Positions 51,618-60,850 of a stretch of 64,000 nucleotides of DNA are shown here, in pieces; within the stretch, counting starts at the first letter, position 1; every line of letters begins with the position of its first letter. The notes beneath the pieces are model-generated. The model ran no database searches, was not told where the DNA came from, and worked only from the letters and a program-made list of their open reading frames with translations. Position numbers and translations under genes: made by a program. Source of the stretch: PALSA-612 sp963776735 (GTDB taxonomy: Bacteria; Actinomycetota; Thermoleophilia; Gaiellales; Gaiellaceae). The stretch spans positions 558,001 through 622,000 of the forward strand of contig CAVZNV010000016.1 of NCBI GenBank assembly GCA_963776735.1. The letters are read 5' to 3'.

Positions 51618-52862
51618 CTATGCAAACACCTTACGCACCTTGTGCAGGCCGTCGACGAGCCGGTCGATCTCCTCCGGAATCGAGTAGAGGTAGAAGCTCG
51701 CGCGCACCGTCGCCTGGATGCCGAGCCGGCGCATGAGCGGCTGCGTGCAGTGGTGGCTGGCCCGGACGGCCACGCCGTCGGAGTCCAGGATCTGGGCCAC
51801 GTCGTGCGGATGGACGCCGTCGACGTTGAACGAGACGATCCCGGCGCGGCGTCCGGCCGGCGGCCCGTAGACCGTGACCCAGTCGAGCTCGCCGAGCCGC
51901 TCCAGCGCCAGGTTCGCGAGCGTCTGCTCGTGCTCCTCGATCGCGTCCAGGCCGACGCCGGTGATGTAGTCGATCGCGACACCCAGGCCGTAGGCCTCGA
52001 CGAACGCGGGCGTCCCGGCCTCGAACTTGTACGGCAGGTCGTTCCAGGTCGTCTCCTCGATCGAGACCTTGCGGATCATCTCGCCGCCCATCTCGAACGG
52101 CGACATGCGCTCGAGCAGCTCGCGGCGGCCGTAGAGCGCGCCCGCGCCGGTGGGGCCGCAGATCTTGTGCGACGTGAAGCCGAGGAAGTCGACGCCGAGC
52201 GCCTGCACGTCCACCCGGCGGTGCGGGACGGCCTGGGCTGCATCGACGACCATGATCGCGCCCTGCTCGTGCGCCCAGGCGGTGAGCCGGTCGATCGCGT
52301 TGATGGTGCCGAGCGTGTTCGAGACGAGGTTCGCTGCGACGACCTTCACGTTCCCGGCTCGAGCGATCTCGTCCAGGCCGTCGAAGCGCAGCTCGCCCGT
52401 GTCGTCGATCCCGATCACGTGGAACTCGGCGCCGACCCGCTTCGCGATCTGCTGCCACGGCACGAAGTTCGCGTGATGGTCGAGCTCGGTCACGACGGCG
52501 ACGTCGCCCGGCCCGAGGTTGTCGAGCCCCCAGGCGTACGCGACGAGATTGAGGGCCTGCGTGACGTTGCGCGTGAAGATCACCTCGCTGGTCGTCGGCG
52601 CGTTGATCAGCGCGCGCACCTTCTCGCGGGCGCCCTCGTAGCCGGCGGTGGCGCGCTCGGCGAGGTCGTAGACGCCGCGGTGCACGTTCGCGTACGACGT
52701 CTCGTAGAACTCTCGCATCGCATCGAGCACCTGCCGCGGCTTCTGCGAGCTCGACGCGGAGTCGAGATAGGACAGCGGCTTCCCGTGGATCGGGTGCTCG
52801 AAGATCGGGAAGTCGCGCCGCAACGCGTGGGCGTCGAGCTTGGGGCTTGCGATCACAGCCAC
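51618..52862 (-). CDS. sufS: Cysteine desulfurase, SufS type
   Basis: The 414-aa PLP enzyme takes sulfur from cysteine for Fe-S clusters. Motifs: YLDSASSSQKPRQV, TELDHHANFVPWQ, the PLP Lys in GFTSHKICGPTGAGALYG (~230) and the active-site Cys in RASHHCTQP (~372). The short active-site loop marks group II (SufS). It follows the GYD gene by 92 bp. Confidence 0.95.
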   Translation of the reverse strand: MAVIASPKLDAHALRRDFPIFEHPIHGKPLSYLDSASSSQKPRQVLDAMREFYETSYANVHRGVYDLAERATAGYEGAREKVRALINAPTTSEVIFTRNVTQALNLVAYAWGLDNLGPGDVAVVTELDHHANFVPWQQIAKRVGAEFHVIGIDDTGELRFDGLDEIARAGNVKVVAANLVSNTLGTINAIDRLTAWAHEQGAIMVVDAAQAVPHRRVDVQALGVDFLGFTSHKICGPTGAGALYGRRELLERMSPFEMGGEMIRKVSIEETTWNDLPYKFEAGTPAFVEAYGLGVAIDYITGVGLDAIEEHEQTLANLALERLGELDWVTVYGPPAGRRAGIVSFNVDGVHPHDVAQILDSDGVAVRASHHCTQPLMRRLGIQATVRASFYLYSIPEEIDRLVDGLHKVRKVFA

Positions 52863-52954
52863 AGTTTCATCGTACCCGCCGCCTCAACGCCGAAAGCCGC
52901 TGCGAGAGCGGCTTTCGACTGCCCGTACGCGCCCTGGTGGAGCGCGGCGAGTTT

Positions 52955-53239
52955 CTAGACGAGCACCTTCCAGAACACCTCGACGTCCTCTGCCGGGAAC
53001 GTCTCGGTCTCGAAAACCTCGAGCTTGGCGATCTTCCCGAGGACGCGGAACGCGGCCTCGTTGTCCGGATACTTGAAGATCGCGAGGTACTCCCACGGAC
53101 CCATGATCGCGAGGAAGCGGTCCACCTGGCCGCCTTCCTGCTCCACGATCTTGTGGATCTTCTCGAAGTACTCGGGGGTCTTCTGAAGCTGCTCGCGGGC
53201 GACCGGTGTGAGCCGGAACAACCCGATGTACGTGAACAT
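52955..53239 (-). CDS. Small GYD-domain-like protein in the SUF operon
   Basis: The 94-aa protein (FTYIGLFRLTPVAREQLQKT, then GPWEYLAIFKYPDNEAAFRV) looks like the GYD family, a ferredoxin-like fold of unknown function. The ATG at 53239 has a perfect GAGGAGGT site. It lies between sufD and sufS, so it is probably co-expressed with Fe-S assembly. No catalytic residues are evident. Confidence 0.75.
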   Translation of the reverse strand: MFTYIGLFRLTPVAREQLQKTPEYFEKIHKIVEQEGGQVDRFLAIMGPWEYLAIFKYPDNEAAFRVLGKIAKLEVFETETFPAEDVEVFWKVLV

Positions 53240-53494
53240 CAGACCTCCTCGATGGTGATTGCAGCACCTGTGAGCCTTTCGCGTCCGGGGGGGTGCGGCA
53301 TCCGCGCGTCCGCGGACGCGCGCTGCTCGAAAACCCGTACTAGCGGACGACGTGCTCGCAGTCGGGCGCGGGCCGCAGAAGACGTTCATCACCGCTCGTA
53401 ACCTCAGGAAGGCGACGGTCAGCGAGCCGGCGACGACTCCGGCCGTGACGAAGATCCAGATCGCGCTGCGAGCCCTGCCGCGCGGGGCGTGAGA

Positions 53495-54679
53495 CTACTG
53501 CGGGATGCGGGCTTCCAGGGCCTCCGCCAGCGCGTCCCGAACCGGGGCAAGCTCGATGCGGTCGAGGACGTCCTGGAAGAAGCCGCGGACGATCAGCCGC
53601 TCGGCGTCCTGCCGGGTCAGGCCGCGGGCCATGGCGTAGAAGAGCTGGTCGCGGTCGACCTGGGAGAGCGTCGCGCCGTGCGTGCAGCGCACGTCGTTGG
53701 CGAGGATCTCGAGGCCGGGGATCGAGTCGGCGTGCGCCTCCTCGGACAGGAGCAGGTTGCGGTTCTCCTGGTACGCGTTCGTCTTCTGGGCGTCCTTCTC
53801 GACCCGGATCATCCCGCGCCAGACGACGGACGCCTGGTCGCGCAGCGCGCCCTTGAAGGCGAAGTCGGAGGTCGTGTTCGGCGCGATGTGCTCCTGGAAC
53901 GTGTCGTAGTCGAGGTGCTGCGTGCCGTCGGCGAAGTACGCGCCGGTGACGCGCGAAGTCGCACCCGGACCGGCGAGGTCGTTCTGGATCCGCACCTTGC
54001 CTCGGCGCGAGCCGAAGCCGCCGGCGACCCAGTCGAGCTCCGCGTCGCGCTCGACGCGTGCGTGGTGCGTCGCGAAGTGCCAGGTGCCCGCCGAGTAGTT
54101 CTGGAGCGAGACGTATTCGAGCCTCGCGCCCTGCTCGACGAACAGCTCGGCGACGGCGTTCGAGTAGGCGGCGAGGTCGGCCTGGCTGGAGACGTACTCC
54201 TCGATCAGGCTGAAGCGGCTGCCCTCCTCGGCCACGACGAGCAGGCGCCAGAAGATCGAGCCGCCGTCGGACGTGCTCGCGATGCGCACGTAGAGCGGCT
54301 TCTCGAGCTGCACGCCCTTCGCGACGCGGACGAGCAGTCCGTGCTTCCAGAGCGCCGCGTTGTGCGCCGTGAACTTGCCCTCGGAGCCGACGAGCGTGCC
54401 GAGCCGCTCGGCCTGGTCGGTCAGCGGCTCGAAGGTCACGCCCTCGGGCACCTCGCCGACGACAACGCCGTCCTCGCCGACCGTGGCCACGGCGGCCGCG
54501 TCGATGTCGAGCATGGCCGAGTGACTGTCCCATGGGACAGTCACCGGGACGTGGCCGTTCGGGACAGCAAAGGCGTCCGGATCGAAGCCGGCCAGGTCCG
54601 TGAAACGCCAGGCCTCCATGGTGGTGTCGGGGACGGGCAGGGCGCGGTAGCGCTCGAGAAGCTCGGCTCGGCTGGTCAT
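53495..54679 (-). CDS. sufD: Fe-S assembly scaffold subunit SufD
   Basis: The 394-aa beta-helix protein has the SufB/D C-terminal core: LDYDTFQEHIAPNTTSDFAF, RLEYVSLQNYSAGTWHF and DVRCTHGATLSQVDRDQLFY. It forms SufBC2D with the neighbouring sufB and sufC products. The ATG at 54679 fits the family start and lies 7 nt from the VOC gene. The 255 bp after its end (53240–53494) hold a hydrophobic stretch without a start codon and no supported gene. Confidence 0.92.
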   Translation of the reverse strand: MTSRAELLERYRALPVPDTTMEAWRFTDLAGFDPDAFAVPNGHVPVTVPWDSHSAMLDIDAAAVATVGEDGVVVGEVPEGVTFEPLTDQAERLGTLVGSEGKFTAHNAALWKHGLLVRVAKGVQLEKPLYVRIASTSDGGSIFWRLLVVAEEGSRFSLIEEYVSSQADLAAYSNAVAELFVEQGARLEYVSLQNYSAGTWHFATHHARVERDAELDWVAGGFGSRRGKVRIQNDLAGPGATSRVTGAYFADGTQHLDYDTFQEHIAPNTTSDFAFKGALRDQASVVWRGMIRVEKDAQKTNAYQENRNLLLSEEAHADSIPGLEILANDVRCTHGATLSQVDRDQLFYAMARGLTRQDAERLIVRGFFQDVLDRIELAPVRDALAEALEARIPQ

Positions 54680-54686
54680 GGCTCGA

Positions 54687-55055
54687 CTAGTCGCGGGGCG
54701 CGTAGCGGCGGTGGAGCATGATCGCGTTGCCGTCCGGATCGGCGAAGAACGCCATGTGGCAGACGCCCGTGTCGAAGACGTCTCCGCCGAAGACGACCCC
54801 GCGGCCCTCGAGCTCCTGCTTCGCCGCCTCGACGTCGGCGACGCGGAGCGCAAACGAGCCCCGGTTCGGCCCCTCGAACTCGCGCCCGATGTTGGTCGGG
54901 TCGATCAGGTAGAGGCTGACGTTCTCGCCGAGCTGGAACTCGGGCCAAGCTCCCTCGCCGATCTGCTCGAGGCCGAGCGTGTCGCGATACCAGGCGGTCG
55001 AGCGCTCGAGGTCGGTGACGGGCACCGAGACGAAGTCCGTCCGCTCGACGATCAA
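54687..55055 (-). CDS. VOC (glyoxalase/bleomycin-resistance) family protein
   Basis: The 122-aa protein has two beta-alpha-beta-beta-beta halves: FVSVPVTDLERSTAWYRDTL, then RVADVEAAKQELEGRGVVFG and HMAFFADPDGNAIMLHRRY. The metal ligands His and Glu are only partly kept. It is inserted between sufB and sufD, with 28 and 7 nt spacing, so it is co-transcribed. It may use or protect Fe-S chemistry, but substrate is unknown. Confidence 0.85.
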   Translation of the reverse strand: MIVERTDFVSVPVTDLERSTAWYRDTLGLEQIGEGAWPEFQLGENVSLYLIDPTNIGREFEGPNRGSFALRVADVEAAKQELEGRGVVFGGDVFDTGVCHMAFFADPDGNAIMLHRRYAPRD

Positions 55056-55083
55056 CCTACCGACCCTTCCATCTGGAGCTGGA

Positions 55084-56469
55084 TCAGCGGTTCAGCTCGA
55101 CGGCGTACTCGAGCGGCAGCTCCTTCGTGATCGGCTCGACGAAGCCGGAGACGATCATCGCGGACGCCTCGGACTCGGAGAGGCCGCGCGACATGAGGTA
55201 GAAGAGCTGCTCCTCGCCGATCTTCGACACGGTCGCCTCGTGGCCGATGTCGACGTTGTTCTCGTCGATGCGAATGTACGGGTACGTGTCCGAGCGCGAC
55301 TCCTCGTCGAGGATGAGCGCGTCGCAGACGACCTTCGACTTCGCACCGGTCGCGCCCTTCGCCACCTCGAGCAGCCCGCGGTAGCCGGCGCGGCCGCCGT
55401 CCTTGGAGATCGACTTGGACGTGATCACCGACGTCGTGTTCGGCGCGACGTGGACGGCCTTGCCGCCTGCGTCCTGGTGCTGGCCCTTTCCCGCGAACGC
55501 GATCGACAGCACCTCGCCGTGGGCGCGCTCGCCCATCAGCCAGATCGCCGGGTACTTCATCGTCAGCTTGGAGCCGAGGTTGCCGTCGACCCACTCCATG
55601 GTCGCGTCCTCGTACGCGACGGCGCGCTTCGTGACGAGGTTGAAGACGTTCGTCGACCAGTTCTGGATCGTCGTGTAGCGGCAGCGAGCGCCCTTGTTGA
55701 CGATGATCTCGACCACCGCCGAGTGCAGCGAGTCCGTCGAGTAGATCGGTGCCGTGCAGCCCTCGACGTAGTGCACGTAGGCGCCCTCGTCGACGATGAT
55801 CAGCGTGCGCTCGAACTGGCCCATGTTCTCCGCGTTGATGCGGAAGTAGGCCTGGAGCGGCATCTCGATCTTCACGCCCGGCGGGACGTAGATGAACGAG
55901 CCGCCCGACCAGACGGCCGAGTTGAGCGCGGCGAACTTGTTGTCGTTCGCCGGGATGATCTTCCCGAAGTACTTGCGGACGATGTCCTCGTGCTCGCGGA
56001 GGCCCGAATCCATGTCGAGGAAGAGCACGCCCTGCTTCTCGAGGTCCTCGCGCAGCTTGTGGTAGACGACCTCGGACTCGTACTGGGCGCCGACACCGGC
56101 GAGGTACTTCTTCTCCGCCTCCGGGATGCCGAGCTTGTCCCAGGTGTCCTTGATGTCGGCGGGCAGGTCCTCCCAGGACTTGGCCTGCTTCTCCGTGGGC
56201 TTGATGTAGTAGTAGATGTTCTCGAAGTCGATCGCGGCGACGTTGCCGCCCCACTTCGGCAGCGGCCGGGCGAAGAAGTAGTCGAGGGCCTTGTGCCGGA
56301 GCTTCCTCATCCAGGCCGGCTCGTCCTTGTGCGACGAGATCGCGTCGATCAGCTCGTGCGAGAGCCCGCGTCCCGACTTGAAGAAGTAGTCCTCGGGGAC
56401 GTGGAAGCCGTACTTGATCGCGTAGTCGGAGCCGATTCCCTTGACGACTTCGGTCTCGGTCTGGCTCAT
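55084..56469 (-). CDS. sufB: Fe-S assembly scaffold subunit SufB
   Basis: The 461-aa protein has the SufB signatures: DYFFKSGRGLSHELIDAISS, GSFIYVPPGVKIEMPLQAYF, INAENMGQFERTLIIVDEGA, VEGCTAPIYS (with the sulfur-accepting Cys) and VAPNTTSVITSKSISKDGG. New clusters are built at the SufB–SufD interface. The ATG overlaps the sufC stop (ATGA). Confidence 0.95.
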   Translation of the reverse strand: MSQTETEVVKGIGSDYAIKYGFHVPEDYFFKSGRGLSHELIDAISSHKDEPAWMRKLRHKALDYFFARPLPKWGGNVAAIDFENIYYYIKPTEKQAKSWEDLPADIKDTWDKLGIPEAEKKYLAGVGAQYESEVVYHKLREDLEKQGVLFLDMDSGLREHEDIVRKYFGKIIPANDNKFAALNSAVWSGGSFIYVPPGVKIEMPLQAYFRINAENMGQFERTLIIVDEGAYVHYVEGCTAPIYSTDSLHSAVVEIIVNKGARCRYTTIQNWSTNVFNLVTKRAVAYEDATMEWVDGNLGSKLTMKYPAIWLMGERAHGEVLSIAFAGKGQHQDAGGKAVHVAPNTTSVITSKSISKDGGRAGYRGLLEVAKGATGAKSKVVCDALILDEESRSDTYPYIRIDENNVDIGHEATVSKIGEEQLFYLMSRGLSESEASAMIVSGFVEPITKELPLEYAVELNR

Positions 56470-57251
56470 GATTCCTCACTTCCCACGGGCTCGGGATCGA
56501 ATGCCTTGTAGCCCTCGGCCTCGAGCTGGTGCGCGAGTTCCGGGCCGCCTTCCGCGACGATCCGACCGTCGGCGAAGACATGGACGAAGTCGGGCTTGAT
56601 GTAGTTCAGGATCCGCTGATAGTGCGTGATCACGAGCGCACCCATCTCCGGGCCGACGAGTTGCTTGACGCCGTCGGCGACGATGCGCAGCGCGTCGATG
56701 TCGAGTCCCGAGTCGGTCTCGTCGAGGATCGCGATCTTCGGCTTCAGGATCGCCATCTGCAGGATCTCGACGCGCTTCTTCTCACCGCCCGAGAACCCGT
56801 CGTTGAGATAGCGGCGCGCCATCTCCTGCGGCACCTCGAGCTGCTCCATCGCCGCCATCACGTCCTTGCGGAACTCGGGGATCGGCACCGGATCGTCGAC
56901 GCCGTCGTTCCGAGCCTTGCGCAGCGCGTTGATGGCCGCGCGCAGGAAGCTCGTGACGGTGACGCCGGGAATCGCGTGCGGATACTGGAACGCGAGGAAG
57001 AGTCCGCGTGCCGCCCGCTCGTCGGCGCCCATCTCGGTGACGTCCTCGCCGCCGAAGAGGATCTGCCCCTCGGTGATCTCGTAGCCCGGATGGCCCATCA
57101 GTGCGTAGGCAAGCGTCGACTTGCCGGAGCCGTTCCGGCCCATCATGGCGTGCACCTCGTTCGGCGACACGGCCAGGTCCACGCCTTTGACGATCTCGGT
57201 TCCGTCCTCGGCCAGCGCGACGTGCAGGTTCTTCAGTTCGAGTAGAGCCAC
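56466..57251 (-). CDS. sufC: Fe-S assembly ATPase SufC
   Basis: The 261-aa ABC-type ATPase has Walker A GRNGSGKSTLAYAL (~38), SGGEKKRVEIL, Walker B AILDETDSGLDIDALRI and a conserved ITHYQRIL. It powers the SufBC2D scaffold from the cytoplasm. It is the first gene of the operon. The GTG at 57251 has a GGAGAAAGG site and a TATCCT box 30 nt upstream. Confidence 0.95.
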   Translation of the reverse strand: MALLELKNLHVALAEDGTEIVKGVDLAVSPNEVHAMMGRNGSGKSTLAYALMGHPGYEITEGQILFGGEDVTEMGADERAARGLFLAFQYPHAIPGVTVTSFLRAAINALRKARNDGVDDPVPIPEFRKDVMAAMEQLEVPQEMARRYLNDGFSGGEKKRVEILQMAILKPKIAILDETDSGLDIDALRIVADGVKQLVGPEMGALVITHYQRILNYIKPDFVHVFADGRIVAEGGPELAHQLEAEGYKAFDPEPVGSEES

Positions 57252-57280
57252 CTCAGCCTTTCTCCTCGGTTCCCGGGCTC

Positions 57281-57286
57281 AGGATA
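57281..57286 (-). promoter_or_regulatory. Candidate -10 of the SUF operon
   Basis: TATCCT on the minus strand, with a leader of about 25 nt that carries a Shine–Dalgarno. No SufR gene or clear operator is visible in the window. Confidence 0.4.
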
Positions 57287-57353
57287 GGCGCCAAACGGCC
57301 CTCCCGACAGTTCCTCGATCCTAGCGGTCCCGCCCTTTCCTCCCGCCTTCGGT

Positions 57354-57359
57354 TAGGCT
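57354..57359 (+). promoter_or_regulatory. Leaderless promoter of tatA
   Basis: TAGGCT ends 6 nt before the tatA GTG. Confidence 0.55.
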
Positions 57360-57365
57360 TTGCAC

Positions 57366-57632
57366 GTGCCCGCGCTCGGGTTTTGGGACATCCTGATCAT
57401 CGCCTTCGTGGTGCTGTTGATCTTCGGCCCGAAGCGGCTGCCGCAGATGGGCAGGTCGATCGGCGGCGGTATCAAGGAGTTCAAGGACTCGGTCACCGGC
57501 CACGTCGACAAGCAGGATGCGCAGGCCGAGGCCGAGCAGGCTCCTCCGGCTCCGGCGCAGCTGCCGCCGGCCGCTCCGCCCGTCGAGGCGAAGCCGCCGG
57601 TCGACCAGCGCGAGCACGACACCGTTACGTAG
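57366..57632 (+). CDS. tatA: Twin-arginine translocase subunit TatA
   Basis: The 88-aa protein has the TatA form: a short membrane helix (FWDILIIAFVVLLIFGPKRL, with the FGP hinge), an amphipathic helix (QMGRSIGGGIKEFKDSV) and a Pro/Ala-rich charged tail. It builds the pore for folded exported proteins such as Rieske-type or cofactor proteins. The GTG at 57366 gives a leaderless start. No tatB or tatC is nearby. Confidence 0.92.
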   Translation: MPALGFWDILIIAFVVLLIFGPKRLPQMGRSIGGGIKEFKDSVTGHVDKQDAQAEAEQAPPAPAQLPPAAPPVEAKPPVDQREHDTVT

Positions 57633-57635
57633 CCT
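57630..57635 (+). promoter_or_regulatory. Leaderless promoter of the amidohydrolase
   Basis: TAGCCT ends 6 nt before the GTG at 57642 and overlaps the tatA stop codon. Confidence 0.5.
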
Positions 57636-57641
57636 CGCGCC

Positions 57642-58938
57642 GTGACGCAGGTGATCTCGGCGGACTGGGTGCTGCCGGTCTCGGGTGCCCCGATCCGCGA
57701 CGGCGCCGTCGCGATCGACGGGGGGCGCATCGTCGCGGTCGGTACACGCGACGAGCTCGGGGCCGGGATCGAGTACCGCCACTCCGCCATCCTCCCGGGC
57801 TTCGTCAACGCGCACTCCCACCTCGAGTACGCCGTCTACGCAGGCTTCGGCGACGGGCTGCCGTTCGCGCCGTGGATCCTGATCCACATCGAGCGGAAGG
57901 CGCGCATCGACGTCGAGGACATGGAGGCGATCGCGCTCCTCGGCGCGAGCCGAGTGCCTGGCATCGGGCATCACGACGATCGGCGACTGCAGCTTCAAGG
58001 GAGCGACGGCAACGGCCTGTGCCGAGCTCGGACTGCGCGCGACCGTCTACCTCGAGGTCTTCGGAACGACGGACGAGCAACTGCGGACGCGCTTCGAGGA
58101 GAATCGGGAGCGCGTGACGGGCGCCTTCTCCGATCGCGTGCGGCTCGGCGTCTCCCCTCACGCGCCCTACACCGTCTCGCCCGAGCTCTACGCGGCCTGT
58201 CTCGACCTGGGTCTGCCGACCGCGACGCATCTCGCCGAGAGCCCCGACGAAGACATGTGGATGCGCTACGGCGAGGGACCATGGAAGCCGGTCGCGGACG
58301 CGCTCCCGCCTCCGCCGGGCGAGAGCGGCATCCGGCTGCTCGCCTCGCGCGGACTCCTCCGCCCGGGCCTGGTCGCCGCTCACTGCGTCACGGTCGACGA
58401 CGAGGAGCTCGCGTTGCTCGTCGAGCACGACGTCCACGTCGTGCACTGCCCCCGCTCGAACGCGCTGCTCGGCTGCGGCATCGCGCCGCTGCGGAAGCTG
58501 CTCGACGCAGGCCTGACCGTCGGGCTCGGCACCGACAGCCCCGCGTCGACCCCGTCGTTCGACATGTTCGAGGAGCTGCGCGCCGCCGTCTTCTTCGCGC
58601 GCGCGCGCGAGCAGCGCGCCGACGCGCTCACCGCGACCGAGGCGCTCGAGCTCGCCACCATCGGCTCCGCACGCGCGCTCGGGCTTGCCGACGAGGTCGG
58701 GACGCTCGAGCCGGGCAAGCAGGCCGACCTCGTGGTCGTCTCGCTCGAGGGCTCCCCGTTCCTGCCCTGGGAGGACCCGGCTGCCGCCGTCGTGCTCGGT
58801 GGCAACCCCGGACGCGTCGCGGCTACCCTGGTCGGCGGCGAGGTACGCTACGAACGAGGAGCGTTCGATTGGCACGAGCTGCGACGAAGAGGAACCAACG
58901 CGCGAAACAGGCTGCTGGCGCCAAGTCGCAGCGGCTAG
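57642..58938 (+). pseudogene. Amidohydrolase (TrzN/SsnA-like), frameshifted near 57950
   Basis: Two frames together make one metal-dependent hydrolase of about 430 aa. Frame 1 from the GTG at 57642 has the N-terminal strand domain and NAHSHLEYA (metal His-x-His). From about 57950 the family sequence (ECLASGITTIGDCSFKGATA, then HLAESPDEDMW, HCVTVDDEE, GLGTDSPASTP) continues in the +1 frame to the TAG at 58938. One extra C in GCGAGCCGAGTGCC explains it. Relatives deaminate or dechlorinate heterocycles, or act in futalosine-type menaquinone synthesis. It may be a real mutation or an assembly error. Confidence 0.82.
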
Positions 58939-59792
58939 CCGCCGAGGCCAAATCCACCCGCCGCGGCCACCCCGAGTGGGAGCAGGACCTCTTCTTCGGC
59001 CGCATGCGCCGGAAGACGAAATGGGTCTTCGCCTTCCTCGCCGTCGTCTTCGGCCTGACCTTCGTCTTCCTCGGCGTCGGCTCCGGCGGGAGCGCGCTCA
59101 CCGACATCCTGAACGGGAACATCCACCTGTTCGGCTCAGGCGGCGGGCCGTCGATCCAGAGCCTCGAGAACAACGTCGCGAAGCACCCGAACGACCCGGC
59201 CGTCCGCCTGAAACTCGCGGACGCGCTCAAGACGAAGAGCGACAGCGACACGACGCAGATCGCACCTGCGATCGCGGCCTACAAGGCCTATCTGAAGCTG
59301 AAGCCGGGCGACGACAACGCTCAGACCACGCTGGGGACGCTCTACGGGTCCGAGGTGACGAACATCCGCAACGAGATCCAGTCGCCGCCGACACCGCCGC
59401 TCTCCATCGTCAACTCGTTCACGCCGCTCAACCCGAACACGAAGCTCGCGACGGCGCTCTCGAGCATCATGCCGACCGAGCTCAGCTCGACCTCGCTCCA
59501 GGAGGGCGAGTCCGTGCAGCTGAGCAAGCAGCTCGTGACCGTGATCAAGCAGCACGTCGGCATCTACGAGCAGATCGCGGCGAAGAGCCCGAGCGACTCG
59601 GTGAAGGCGCTCGCACCGGCGCAGACTGCGTCCGACGACCAGGCGTACGGGCTCGCGATCCAGATCTACCAGCAGTTCCTCAAGAAGTTCCCCGGCGATC
59701 CGCTCGTGCCGGAGGTAAAGACCAAGATCACGTCGCTGAAGAAGCAGCTCGTCCAGCAGCAGTCGGGCAGCTCCACAGGCTCCACTGGATAG
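58869..59792 (+). CDS. TPR-like membrane protein
   Basis: The 307-aa protein starts at a TTG preceded by GAGGAG, overlapping the amidohydrolase end by 70 nt. A basic N-terminus (1–50) leads to a membrane helix (KWVFAFLAVVFGLTFVFLGV, about 56–75). The outer part has helix pairs resembling TPRs: VRLKLADALKTKSDSD…IAAYKAYLKLKPGDDNAQ and YGLAIQIYQQFLKKFPGDPL. It probably scaffolds an envelope complex. No family name is offered. Confidence 0.8.
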   Translation: MARAATKRNQRAKQAAGAKSQRLAAEAKSTRRGHPEWEQDLFFGRMRRKTKWVFAFLAVVFGLTFVFLGVGSGGSALTDILNGNIHLFGSGGGPSIQSLENNVAKHPNDPAVRLKLADALKTKSDSDTTQIAPAIAAYKAYLKLKPGDDNAQTTLGTLYGSEVTNIRNEIQSPPTPPLSIVNSFTPLNPNTKLATALSSIMPTELSSTSLQEGESVQLSKQLVTVIKQHVGIYEQIAAKSPSDSVKALAPAQTASDDQAYGLAIQIYQQFLKKFPGDPLVPEVKTKITSLKKQLVQQQSGSSTGSTG

Positions 59793-59795
59793 ACT
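59790..59795 (+). promoter_or_regulatory. Leaderless promoter of cytochrome c
   Basis: TAGACT ends 7 nt before the GTG at 59803 and overlaps the stop of the TPR gene. Confidence 0.55.
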
Positions 59796-59802
59796 CGCGC
59801 GC

Positions 59803-60513
59803 GTGCGCGCCGCCTCCCGGGTCTCGTTGCCCCGTCCCGCCCTGGCCGCAGCGTTGGCCGCCGCGGTCGCGCTCGCCGCGGCTGCGTGCGGAACCGGCGG
59901 GCTCGTGTCGGGCGGCGACGTCACCCACGGCAAGCAGGTGTTCAACTCCGCCTCCGCACGGTGCTCGACCTGTCACACGCTGGCCGCGGCCGGCGCCGTC
60001 GGCACGATCGGGCCGAACCTCGACAACGCGTTCTCGGCCGACCGGCAGCAGGGCTACAAGCCGAGCACGATCCAGCAGATCGTGGCCGACCAGATCCGCG
60101 TGCCGCTCCAGGGCGTCAACGCCGGGAACCTGACGGACGTCACACCTACCGGCACTCCGGTGATGCCGGCCGACCTCGTCCACGGCAAGGACCTCCAGGA
60201 CGTCTCGGCCTTCGTCGCCAGATGCGCCGGAAATCCCGACGACCCGCTCTGCCGCGGCTCGAGCAGTCAGATCACGGCTACGGACGGCAAGACGATCTTC
60301 ACGGAGGCAGGCTGTGGAAGCTGTCACACGCTGAAGGACGCGGGCACGACGGGCACGGTCGGCCCGAACCTCGACCAGCTCAAGCCGTCATCTGCGAGGG
60401 TCGTGAAGCAGGTCACGAACGGCGGCGCGGTGATGCCGGCGTTCAAGTCGAAGCTGTCGGCCGCCCAGATCGCCGCCGTCGCGAAGTACGTCTCCTCGGT
60501 CGCGGGCACGTAA
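59803..60513 (+). CDS. Di-haem cytochrome c lipoprotein
   Basis: The 236-aa protein has a lipoprotein signal ending LAAAACG (Cys ~29) and two class-I cytochrome c domains, each with a haem-binding CxxCH: CSTCH near residue 54 and CGSCH near 171, each followed by GPNLD. The distal Met ligands are probably in TPVMPADL and AVMPAFKS. It should carry electrons outside the membrane, most likely to the cytochrome oxidase encoded just downstream on the other strand. Confidence 0.9.
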   Translation: MRAASRVSLPRPALAAALAAAVALAAAACGTGGLVSGGDVTHGKQVFNSASARCSTCHTLAAAGAVGTIGPNLDNAFSADRQQGYKPSTIQQIVADQIRVPLQGVNAGNLTDVTPTGTPVMPADLVHGKDLQDVSAFVARCAGNPDDPLCRGSSSQITATDGKTIFTEAGCGSCHTLKDAGTTGTVGPNLDQLKPSSARVVKQVTNGGAVMPAFKSKLSAAQIAAVAKYVSSVAGT

Positions 60514-60604
60514 ACCCCGCGGACGGGCCAACCGCAGGGGTGACCTCGTCGTCGGCTACCACGGCCTCGCGATCACCGGCCGGTCGGGGTCGCTCGACCC
60601 GGAG

Positions 60605-60850
60605 TTGAGCCCGGTGATGAACCTCCCGCCGAAGGCGCCCGGCGGCGCGAGCCTGCCGCATCGAATCGGCATCCACTTCTGGCCCGAGACGTGGGATGGA
60701 AGCGACCTGTTCTCGCCCGAGGGAACCACGCTCGCCGTCGTCGTGCAGCGCGTTCGAGACGTACTCGAGGACGCGAGCGTGACCAACGTCCAGTTCGAAC
60801 GGCTGACGGAAGCCGAGCAACTCGCCGGACCCTGGGAGTACCCGAACTGA
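60605..60850 (+). CDS. Small protein fragment, possibly the remnant of a larger gene
   Basis: The stretch 60514–60899 has no firm gene. From about 60550 one frame reads DLVVGYHGLAITGRSGSLDP and runs to PWEYPN at 60850 with protein-like composition (HFWPETWDGSDLFSPEGTTL, VVVQRVRDVLEDASVTNVQF). The only start in frame is a TTG at 60605, which would cut into it. It may be a decayed gene related to small immunity-type proteins; that is a weak impression. Confidence 0.35.
   Translation: MSPVMNLPPKAPGGASLPHRIGIHFWPETWDGSDLFSPEGTTLAVVVQRVRDVLEDASVTNVQFERLTEAEQLAGPWEYPN

Noticed and set aside
53340..53494. Hydrophobic stretch (SAIWIFVTAGVVAGSLTVAF) just after sufD
   Set aside because: It is in frame after the sufD stop but has no ATG, GTG or TTG before the hydrophobic part, so I cannot support a gene.
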